A stretch of DNA of 64,000 bases, taken from Methylobacterium sp. J-070. Lineage in GTDB: Bacteria > Pseudomonadota > Alphaproteobacteria > Rhizobiales > Beijerinckiaceae. Location: assembly GCF_022829385.1 (NCBI RefSeq), contig NZ_JAKSXX010000165.1, positions 1-64,000 on the forward strand, given 5' to 3'. Below are positions 26,689-32,981 of the stretch, piece by piece (positions within the stretch are counted from its first letter, which is position 1; every line of letters starts with the position of its first letter). Below the pieces are notes generated by a model. The model made no database searches. It worked only from the letters and a program-made list of their open reading frames with translations, and was not told the DNA's origin. Made by a program: the position numbers and the translations under genes.

Positions 26689-27474
26689 TTAGTAGGCAAC
26701 CAGTTCTGTGGGATCGCAAATGCGATCAATACGAGTGCCTTCGTTTACGGAAAGGCGAAGTATGTTAGATGGATTATGTTGGAGGATATCGATACTAGTT
26801 GCAGTATCTCCTACATAACGACCCATTATACAAACGTTCGCAATTAATTCGCGTTTGTTGTCGGCTCCGTAAAAAGTCTTATTCATGGTCGTTCTAAGCA
26901 AAACATAATCATTCAACTGGGGCAACGAGGCAGGATCAGCATAAGCAAGCGCGCCACACTCATATTTTGGGTAAAGCTTGTCGCCATATACTCTGAAGCA
27001 GTAGGCCTCATTTTTACCCACTAACTTAGACGGCCGCGGCGCTTCAGCAAAATTAGGCTGGATTATCAGAAAATCAAAGTCTTCGTCGGCAGCCTGGGTA
27101 AGAAAAAACGGAATTTTTGCAGCATCGGCCAATGGACCATTGCTTACTACGTTTTCCAATTCTTTCTTTATGAGATCAAATGCGCCAATAGTATCGTTTC
27201 TTTCGAAATTTTCTTTTACCGGTGCGAGTCTACGCTGGACTTCGTGAAATGCATCCGCGAATGCACCGGAGATCTCACCTTCGACTGCACGTGATACATC
27301 GAGATCAAGCAAGCGACAGACAGCAATTAGATTGTCTGTCGATGGCTCATGTGTGCCTGCTTCCCACTGGCCTACCGCGGCTCGGGTTACGCCCAGCGAT
27401 GCTGCAATCGCTTGCTGCGTCAACCCACGCGACTTGCGTCGCTCTCTGAGCACTGATCCAAGGGTCTGAGCCAT
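26689..27474 (-). CDS. CI-like phage repressor, HTH XRE family, 261 aa
   Basis: The N-terminal helix-turn-helix is textbook: LRERRKSRGLTQQAIAASLG then VTRAAVGQWEAGTHEPSTDN. The C-terminal half has the length of CI/LexA S24 domains (AYCFRVYGDKLYPKYECGAL resembles their '(V).GDSM.P.....') but lacks a convincing Ser nucleophile at the usual place and an obvious Lys partner. It may therefore not self-cleave. Start ATG 27474; a GTG at 27498 would add eight residues. The gene is strikingly AT-rich for this genome, so it was acquired recently or is under different selection. Confidence 0.85.
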   Translation of the reverse strand: MAQTLGSVLRERRKSRGLTQQAIAASLGVTRAAVGQWEAGTHEPSTDNLIAVCRLLDLDVSRAVEGEISGAFADAFHEVQRRLAPVKENFERNDTIGAFDLIKKELENVVSNGPLADAAKIPFFLTQAADEDFDFLIIQPNFAEAPRPSKLVGKNEAYCFRVYGDKLYPKYECGALAYADPASLPQLNDYVLLRTTMNKTFYGADNKRELIANVCIMGRYVGDTATSIDILQHNPSNILRLSVNEGTRIDRICDPTELVAY

Positions 27475-27508
27475 ACGTGACTTGTGAGGGAAAGCCACCT
27501 AGCGTCCA

Positions 27509-27525
27509 GGCAAGTATCACTTGCC
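27509..27525 (+). promoter_or_regulatory. Operator O1 between repressor and YdaS-like gene
   Basis: GGCAAGTATCACTTGCC is a perfect palindrome (7-bp arms, 3-bp centre). Rightward, a TTGCCT starting inside it lies 17 bases from CAATAG, a possible promoter for the YdaS-like gene. Leftward it sits just before the repressor start. It matches O2 and O3 at 15 and 14 of the 17 positions or close to that, so all three are likely sites for the same protein. Confidence 0.72.
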
Positions 27526-27555
27526 TTCGCCGACCCTGACTGGCAATAGGGACGC

Positions 27556-27759
27556 ATGAGAGAAGCATTGCGGCGATGGCTTGATAAGGCGGGGGGCTCC
27601 CGCACAGTTGCGCGTCAACTCGGCATATCGCGCCAAGCTGTCGAGCAGTGGGTTTCAGTTCCTCCGACTAGGGTGCTGGATGTAGAGCGAATTACGGGCA
27701 TTCCGCGACATCAGCTCCGTCCAGACATCTACCCCCGCGAGCCGGAGCACGCTCGGTGA
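27556..27759 (+). CDS. YdaS/Cro-like transcriptional regulator, 67 aa
   Basis: A small HTH protein: KAGGSRTVARQLGISRQAVE, QWVSVPPTRVLDVERITGIP and RHQLRPDIYP. This is the YdaS-antitoxin/Cro signature ('LG(V/I)S..AV.QW..VP..RV..VE..TG(I/V)...LRPD(L/I)Y'). Such proteins oppose CI at the lysogeny switch, usually binding the same operators. It is divergent from the repressor with O1 in between. Confidence 0.85.
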   Translation: MREALRRWLDKAGGSRTVARQLGISRQAVEQWVSVPPTRVLDVERITGIPRHQLRPDIYPREPEHAR

Positions 27760-27767
27760 GCGGCCGT

Positions 27768-28004
27768 TCAAAACCCAGCGCGCATCAGCTCAAGGGTGAC
27801 CGCCCCGGCCACCCGGCGTGCGTCGGCGCTCAATCGGGGATCGCGCGCGAGCTCGTCCAACGCGTTCGCCAACCTCTCAAGCGGCTCGTGATCTTTATCG
27901 CATCGGTCCGCCGGCCGCCCGCGCTCGCCAAAGCTGACGCGGCCGGCGGTCCTGATGCTCAACCCCTGAAGGTATCCGAGGTCCACTACGTCGCTCCTCT
28001 CCAC
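27768..28004 (-). CDS. Hypothetical protein, 78 aa, opposite to the early genes
   Basis: A minus-strand ORF with balanced composition and a predicted helical hairpin (HEPLERLANALDELARDPRL, SADARRVAGAVTLELMRAGF). An alternative plus-strand frame (27,756-28,082) over the same DNA is less protein-like. It would be transcribed against the rightward early genes, converging on the YdaS-like gene. No family is recognised. Confidence 0.45.
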   Translation of the reverse strand: MERSDVVDLGYLQGLSIRTAGRVSFGERGRPADRCDKDHEPLERLANALDELARDPRLSADARRVAGAVTLELMRAGF

Positions 28005-28035
28005 GCCCCGCAGCGTGGCGCAGGAGCCGTGGGAG

Positions 28036-28470
28036 ATGTCCCAAAAGTCTTGGGAGGCGTCGTTGACCGCCTTATCGGCTGAAGCCGCGGAGGGCCTGCG
28101 CGAGCTCGCGCGCCCGTTCCTATCCGGCGATCGCGTGAAGGCGCAGATTGGGCGGGCGGCCCGTCGATCTGGCCTGACCTACTGGCGCGCGTTCGACGTC
28201 TGGTACGGGAAAGCCAGACGCATCGAGGCCGCGGAAATCGAAGCCATCCGGGCGGCGCGCGCCACCCGCGCACAGGAAGAGGCGCGCGATGAGTACTCCA
28301 TCCTCCTCGCCCGAATCGCCGCCTGTGAGGCGGCGTTGGGACTACCTGCCGCGGACGTGGCTGGCACGCGCGATCATGCGCCAGGCGGGACAGCTCGCGG
28401 TGTGGATCGCCCCCTGGATCGCGCCGGGCGCGGGCTGACCGTGCCGGCCGTGGGGCGATCCCTCACGTGA
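28036..28470 (+). CDS. Hypothetical early protein, 144 aa
   Basis: The ATG has AGGAG nine bases upstream; a GTG at 28,015 is an alternative. Residues about 1-105 form helices (SLTALSAEAAEGLRELARPF, VKAQIGRAARRSGLTYWRAF, IEAAEIEAIRAARATRAQEE) with a helix-turn-helix-like middle part. The last 40 residues are Gly/Arg/Asp rich and coincide with another open frame that has its own ribosome-binding site (28,289-28,438), so the true C-terminus is uncertain. The stop overlaps the GTG of the methyltransferase. Confidence 0.6.
   Translation: MSQKSWEASLTALSAEAAEGLRELARPFLSGDRVKAQIGRAARRSGLTYWRAFDVWYGKARRIEAAEIEAIRAARATRAQEEARDEYSILLARIAACEAALGLPAADVAGTRDHAPGGTARGVDRPLDRAGRGLTVPAVGRSLT
28289..28438 (+). 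CDS. Alternative overlapping ORF, 49 aa
   Basis: It begins MSTPSSSPESPPVRRRWDYL and ends AVWIAPWIAPGAG, with a hydrophobic Trp-rich C-terminal helix. AGGAAGAGG lies 6-14 bases before the ATG, one of the best ribosome-binding sites in the element. It lies wholly inside the 144-aa ORF in another frame. The short hydrophobic product recalls phage membrane peptides, but evidence is limited to the ribosome-binding site. Confidence 0.3.
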   Translation: MSTPSSSPESPPVRRRWDYLPRTWLARAIMRQAGQLAVWIAPWIAPGAG

Positions 28471-29387
28471 CGGCCGGGGCGTTCATCGCCCCCGATTCGA
28501 CCGCCACTCCTACTCCACCCCGGATTTGGTCACGCGCCCGCATGCCGTCGCGCCCGCCGCGCTTCCTACCGTACGAGATCGAGGGCGTCCGCCGGTCGCA
28601 CGAGGCCGGGACGTGGCCGGCATCGATGCAGCTCGGCGGGGACAGCGACGCGGGCAAGTTGCCCGCGGTTTCGGGCCGCGTCCGGGACCGCGTGGCCGAC
28701 GTCTGCGGGGTCGGCCGGCGCACGGTCGACAAGATCGCCGAGATCTACGCCGCGGCCGAGGTCGATCCCGAACGCGTCGGCCCCATCGTGGAGGCGATGA
28801 ACCGGACCGGGAAGGTCGACGGCGCGCACCGGCGCCTGCGCCGCATGCTGGACGAGGATCGCGTGCTCACCCTGGCCCCGCACGTCGGTCGGTTCCGCAC
28901 CCTCGTGCTCGACCCGCCGTGGGAGGACGATTCGGTCTCCGAGGGCCAGCGGCCGCCCTACGCGACCATGAGCGTCGAGGAGATTGCGGCGGTACCGGTC
29001 GCGAGCTGGGCGGAGGACGACTGCCACCTCTATCTCTGGACCACCGGTCCGTTCATGCGCGTGGCGCTCGACCTGCTGCCGGTGTGGGGCTTCGATCTCC
29101 GCCAGGTGCTGACCTGGAACAAGCCCCGCTGGACGCTGGGCCGGTACTTCCGGCCGAACACGGAGCACGTCGTCTTCGCGACCCGCGGCCGTCTGATGAC
29201 GCGGCGCCAGGACGTGGCCACCGCCTTCTCCGGCCCGATGGGCGAGCACAGCGAGAAGCCGGACAGCTTTTTTCGGCTCGTGCGCGCGCAGAGCTACCCG
29301 CCCTACGGCGAAGCCTTTCAGCGCAAGGCCCGGGACGGTTTCGTAAACCTGTACGGGCCCGCGCCGGCCAGCGAGGCCGCCGCATGA
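28467..29387 (+). CDS. MT-A70 family DNA adenine methyltransferase, 306 aa
   Basis: The catalytic motif DPPW (in TLVLDPPWEDDSVSEG) and the MT-A70 motifs YATMSVEEIAAVPV, CHLYLWTTGPFMRVALDLL, GFDLRQVLTWNKPRWTLGRY and HVVFATRG are all present. An N-terminal segment (RDRVADVCGVGRRTVDKIAE, GKVDGAHRRLRR) resembles the ParB/KorB-type helix-turn-helix often fused to phage methyltransferases. It would add N6-methyl to adenine, possibly for anti-restriction or replication control. The GTG start overlaps the previous stop (GTGA). The first 25 residues are Pro/Thr rich; ATG 28,542 is an alternative. Confidence 0.9.
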   Translation: MTAGAFIAPDSTATPTPPRIWSRARMPSRPPRFLPYEIEGVRRSHEAGTWPASMQLGGDSDAGKLPAVSGRVRDRVADVCGVGRRTVDKIAEIYAAAEVDPERVGPIVEAMNRTGKVDGAHRRLRRMLDEDRVLTLAPHVGRFRTLVLDPPWEDDSVSEGQRPPYATMSVEEIAAVPVASWAEDDCHLYLWTTGPFMRVALDLLPVWGFDLRQVLTWNKPRWTLGRYFRPNTEHVVFATRGRLMTRRQDVATAFSGPMGEHSEKPDSFFRLVRAQSYPPYGEAFQRKARDGFVNLYGPAPASEAAA

Positions 29388-29661
29388 AGGCGCCGATCGC
29401 CGCGCATCTGCGCCGCCATGCCAGGCCTATCCCGCGCGGACCTCCGTGCCCGGCCAGATCCTAAACTCGTGCTCTGCCGCGTCTGACGGCTGAACAGCGC
29501 ACCGCCGCGCCACACCCGTCGTCGCAACTCGCAATCCCCGCGCATCCGCGTCGGGGCGAGCGTTGAGACATTGCCCGAGCCTCCGCCTCCGATCAACCGG
29601 CCCGACCGCTGCGCGGCACCCTCGCGCATGGACTGGCGAAGCTTTGCCTTCAGAGGACGTC

Positions 29662-29904
29662 ATGGTCATCCGCATGATCAACCGCAGGCGCTCGGCGCTG
29701 CGCTCTGTCGTCATCGATGCCGCGATTTTGGACCTGCCACGCCTCTCGCCGGCAGCCCTCGGGATCTACGTCGTGATCGCCTCCGTCCGGGGCGGCGTCA
29801 CCCGCCAGGAGCTGATCAATCGCTACGGTGGCAACAATGACCTGCTCGACACGCGCTTAGCTCAGCTCAAGCGCTTCGAACTGATCGAGGAGGACGGGCG
29901 ATGA
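29662..29904 (+). CDS. Small helix-turn-helix-type protein, 80 aa
   Basis: The start follows AGAGGAC. The sequence (VVIDAAILDLPRLSPAALGI, VTRQELINRYGGNNDLLDTR, LAQLKRFELIEEDGR) has the helical pattern of a short winged-helix domain: 'L...GVT...L......LD..L..L....LI.EDG'. It overlaps the replication-type gene by four bases, so the two are coupled. Between it and the methyltransferase lie about 270 bp in which I see no convincing gene. Confidence 0.6.
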   Translation: MVIRMINRRRSALRSVVIDAAILDLPRLSPAALGIYVVIASVRGGVTRQELINRYGGNNDLLDTRLAQLKRFELIEEDGR

Positions 29905-30989
29905 TCGACATGTCCATCCTGGCGATCATCCGATGGGCGGGCCGACAGGCCATCGAGAACGTTCCGGCCAAGAACGTCCTAAACGCCATCGCGACCTATG
30001 CGAACCGCGCCGGCGCGGCGCACCCCTCGCAACGGGAGCTCGCGGAGCAGACGGGGTACAGCGAGCGGGCCGTTCGGATGGCGTTGGCGCTCCTCGAAGC
30101 GGAAGGCTTCATCACCCGAAAGGAGCGTCGCCGCGGGAACGGCTCGCGGACCAGCGATGGCCTCCAGCTTGTGTTGGACCGGGATGCTCACAACCGGCAG
30201 GACGTGCCGGTTGTGAGCGCCGACGGAGCCGTGGTCACCGGCGCCACGTGCCAGGCCCCCCGGAATCTCATGCCGACTTCACCGGCACGAGATTCCGGGC
30301 CCACTACGTTCGAACAGCCAGGGGAACAGCCAAAAGAACAGCCAAAAGAAAATTCCGGTCCTGACGGACCGGCACCGCAGGACGGTGCGATCCCGCCGGG
30401 ATTTCGAAAAGATCTTTTCGACAGGGGGGTCCGGATCATTCGGGACCGGACGGGCCGTCCGGAGGTCCGTTGCCGGGCCTTGATCGGATCCTGGCTCGGA
30501 TTGGTGTCCGAGGATGCCGCCACCGTCCTGGCAGCGATCGACGCTGCAGTGACGGAGGAAGTCGCCGAGCCAGTGTCGTGGATCGAGGCTCGGCTGAAGC
30601 GGCGAGGTGGCGAAACCATGTACGAGGCGATGAAGGCCGACGGGTACTTCGCCGACGCGCCGAGGCCGAAGGCCTACAAGCCTCGCCCAGCCAACGGCGC
30701 GATCGGCTTGTTCCTGAACCGCATGGCGGGTCAGCCGTCGCAGGAAGCTCCGGACGCGGTGCGCGATGTCCACAACGCCAAGGCCATGGAGATGGCGATG
30801 CGAGGGGAATGGCCGGTCGGCGGTCGCGTGTTCGTCGAACGCGATGCTACCGAGGGACGCGCTTGGGAAGAGCACTTCGCCCGATTCGGCACTCGCCCGC
30901 GCTGGCTGCCGCTGGATAGAGGTGTCGGCGCCTACATGCCCTCCCCATGGCCGCCAGGAGGGCCAGCAGAGGCGCAGAATGGCGCGTGA
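29901..30989 (+). CDS. Winged-helix replication-type protein, 362 aa
   Basis: An N-terminal winged helix is clear: NVLNAIATYANRAGAAHPSQ, RELAEQTGYSERAVRMALAL, LEAEGFITRKERRRGNGSRT. This is the 'S...LA..T..S...V...L..L...G.I' pattern of phage DnaD/O-like replication initiators. A Pro/Glu-rich linker (about 130-165) leads to a helical region with GRPEVRCRALIGSWLGLVSE and WIEARLKRRGGETMYEAM, similar in style to C-terminal parts of such initiators. It probably binds the element's origin and recruits helicase; no helicase loader is recognised nearby. Confidence 0.75.
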   Translation: MIDMSILAIIRWAGRQAIENVPAKNVLNAIATYANRAGAAHPSQRELAEQTGYSERAVRMALALLEAEGFITRKERRRGNGSRTSDGLQLVLDRDAHNRQDVPVVSADGAVVTGATCQAPRNLMPTSPARDSGPTTFEQPGEQPKEQPKENSGPDGPAPQDGAIPPGFRKDLFDRGVRIIRDRTGRPEVRCRALIGSWLGLVSEDAATVLAAIDAAVTEEVAEPVSWIEARLKRRGGETMYEAMKADGYFADAPRPKAYKPRPANGAIGLFLNRMAGQPSQEAPDAVRDVHNAKAMEMAMRGEWPVGGRVFVERDATEGRAWEEHFARFGTRPRWLPLDRGVGAYMPSPWPPGGPAEAQNGA

Positions 30990-31384
30990 CGCCGCCTCCC
31001 GTTGCGCCGGCCGCCACCACGCCCGACGACGTGCGTGCTTGGCTCGTGGCCTTCTTCACTGATCTGCCGAATGCCCCGGTCTATGCGGCAAGCCGCGGCC
31101 AAGCGGCGTTCTTGGACCTGGACAAGAGCCCGTCCGGGCTGGACTGGCCCCGGTTCAGCGCCGATGTCCTCGGCGCGCGAAGCCGGGATCGGCTCTGGGT
31201 GCTCACATGGGCCCGGTGCGAGGCGCGCCGACGTGCCATCGCCCGGAACCTCCCGAACCCGCCAGGTGGCGGCTCGATCCGTGAGTTCTGCCGCGAGTTC
31301 GGAGTGCACAGGGCGACGTTCGATCGAGCCGTCGATCGCGCGCTCGCGATCCTGGCGGCCGAGTGGGACCGGCGGCGGAGCTGA
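30986..31384 (+). CDS. Phage helix-turn-helix protein, DUF6362-like, 132 aa
   Basis: The GTG overlaps the previous stop (GTGA). The C-terminal part is a sigma-like helix-turn-helix: RDRLWVLTWARCEARRRAIA, then GGSIREFCREFGVHRATFDR and AVDRALAILAAEWDRR. This resembles DUF6362-type phage proteins, which lie at the end of early operons and may act as late regulators. It is the last gene before a strong hairpin. Confidence 0.62.
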   Translation: MTPPPVAPAATTPDDVRAWLVAFFTDLPNAPVYAASRGQAAFLDLDKSPSGLDWPRFSADVLGARSRDRLWVLTWARCEARRRAIARNLPNPPGGGSIREFCREFGVHRATFDRAVDRALAILAAEWDRRRS

Positions 31385-31429
31385 CAAGGCGCGCGAAACT
31401 TTCACGACCCTTCCGACTGGAATGACGAA

Positions 31430-31457
31430 GCGCCCCGTGGCCGGAGCCACGGGGCGC
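31430..31457 (+). terminator. Hairpin terminator after the early operon
   Basis: A perfect 12-bp inverted repeat (GCGCCCCGTGGC / GCCACGGGGCGC) with loop CGGA lies 46 bp after the last early gene. Only TTGTG follows, so it may be a weak intrinsic terminator. The stem itself is strong. Confidence 0.65.
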
Positions 31458-31617
31458 TTGTGCGATCGTGCGCGGCATGTCCTCTGCTCCAAGGCCGTGC
31501 CATGGGCGGGGCGAGGTGCCGCGCTTCCCGGTGTTGGACTGATCGCGGAGCCCTCTAAGCCCGCCCCGCCTTCCGGCATGCTACCATGCTGCCTCAAGCT
31601 GTTCATGGTGCTGTGCA

Positions 31618-31860
31618 ATGGAAAACCCGCCGGTCCGCATCACCGCCATCAAGGTCGACGCCCGCTTCTTCGAGCCGAAATACGGGGCTGCGCTCGTCAC
31701 GCTCGACAAGGGCGGGATCGAGCTGCAGGTCTCCGTGCCACTCGACATGGACGATGGCGCGCCCCCGACCCATGTGCAGATCGCGCAGTTCTTCCGCGAT
31801 GCCGCCGAGGCATCGGAGCGGTTCTCGGCCGCCATGAGCCGCGCTCTGAAGGGCGAGTGA
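31618..31860 (+). CDS. Hypothetical phage protein, 80 aa
   Basis: The sequence MENPPVRITAIKVDARFFEP, KYGAALVTLDKGGIELQVSV and AQFFRDAAEASERFSAAMSR suggests a small beta domain followed by a helix. Codon use is protein-like. It converges with the tail genes and stands alone after the hairpin. No family is recognised. Confidence 0.62.
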   Translation: MENPPVRITAIKVDARFFEPKYGAALVTLDKGGIELQVSVPLDMDDGAPPTHVQIAQFFRDAAEASERFSAAMSRALKGE

Positions 31861-31866
31861 TCCGAT

Positions 31867-32970
31867 CTATGCCGGCGCGATGATGTTGGCCTTCTGCGCC
31901 GTCTGATCGAACGGGTTACCCGCCTGGCCGTCCGGGAAGCGCTGCGTGAAGGCCGCCTCGCTAACGAGCTCGACCGACGTCGTGGTCTGGCCCGCGGGGT
32001 CCTGGGAGCAGGTCACGGTGTAGACCCGAAGGTTCTGGCTATCGACGCGCCCGAAGGCCATGGGCGAGTAGACGCTGACCTTGTCGCCCAACTCCCACAA
32101 GCCATCCGTACCGGGCTTCAGCCAGCCATGGTGCACGACCGTCACCCGCAGCGTCGCGAGCAGGATGTCGGCCGCGTAGGCGTCAGTGGCGATCTTGTTC
32201 TCCTGCGCGCTCAAAGGCCGGTCCGCCAAGATGCGAACCGTAAGGCCCTTCGCGCCCTGGTCGATCTTGGTCTCGGACGCCACCTCGGAGACGATGCGCC
32301 CGAAGCGCTGATCCGAACCTTGCTCCTGCGCGCCGCCGATCACTTTCTCCGCCCAGGGAAACTCGATGTAGGCGTTGCACGAGATGATGTTCTCGCCCTC
32401 GCGCAGAACCGCGCCGCTGCCGCCATCCGGGACGCCGCCAACCAAGTCGCCGTTGGCCGCGCAGGTCAGCCGGATCCCGCGGTTGCGGGCGAGGCGGGAC
32501 AGGAACTCCCAGTCCGTCTCGCCCCACTGGGGGATGACGTTGGGGAACGCCAGATCAGCGCCCGGCGGTGGGTTCACCATCCGGAACTTCACGCCGTACT
32601 TCTGCACGATCCGGTTGGCGATCGCCGAGAAGGGGTAGCCCCGCACCTGGCCCAGCTCCACGCTGGCGTGCTGAATGTGGCCGGCCGCGGCGAGGCCGGA
32701 GATCTGTACGGCGTGGCGGTTCGCGTCGTACCCGGCCTGCCGGATCTTGATGAACCCGTTCTCGATGACCTTGAAACCGGCGAGCGTCACATCGACCCGA
32801 TCGCCCGGGACGAGCTTCATCACGCCGGCCGCGTACGGCTCGGCGCAGCTCATGACGAAGTGCCGGATCGGGTTCGTGTCCTGGTAGGTGTAGGTCACTC
32901 CCATCGTCAGCCACGTATTGAAGATGCCGCCGTCCGCGCGCACCTCGCAGATCAAGTTCGGATCGGGCAT
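31867..32970 (-). CDS. Baseplate hub protein, Mu P/P2 D-like, 367 aa
   Basis: The fold elements of contractile-tail hub proteins are visible. A beta-rich N-terminus holds VMSCAEPYAAGVMKLVPGDR and VDVTLAGFKVIENGFIKIRQ. GYPFSAIANRIVQKYGVKFR and PQWGETDWEFLSRLARNRGI follow, the last being the 'ETDWEFLSRLA' signature of gpP/gpD. C-terminal beta blades include GLWELGDKVSVYSPM. The protein forms the trimeric hub at the tail tip. It is 11 bases after the tape-measure gene; the P2 order would place U and X genes here, and they are missing. Confidence 0.9.
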   Translation of the reverse strand: MPDPNLICEVRADGGIFNTWLTMGVTYTYQDTNPIRHFVMSCAEPYAAGVMKLVPGDRVDVTLAGFKVIENGFIKIRQAGYDANRHAVQISGLAAAGHIQHASVELGQVRGYPFSAIANRIVQKYGVKFRMVNPPPGADLAFPNVIPQWGETDWEFLSRLARNRGIRLTCAANGDLVGGVPDGGSGAVLREGENIISCNAYIEFPWAEKVIGGAQEQGSDQRFGRIVSEVASETKIDQGAKGLTVRILADRPLSAQENKIATDAYAADILLATLRVTVVHHGWLKPGTDGLWELGDKVSVYSPMAFGRVDSQNLRVYTVTCSQDPAGQTTTSVELVSEAAFTQRFPDGQAGNPFDQTAQKANIIAPA

Positions 32971-32981
32971 CGCTCAGGACC

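Noticed and set aside
27756..28082. A 108-codon plus-strand frame after the YdaS-like gene
   Set aside because: Low protein character; the 78-aa minus-strand frame is better, though itself uncertain.
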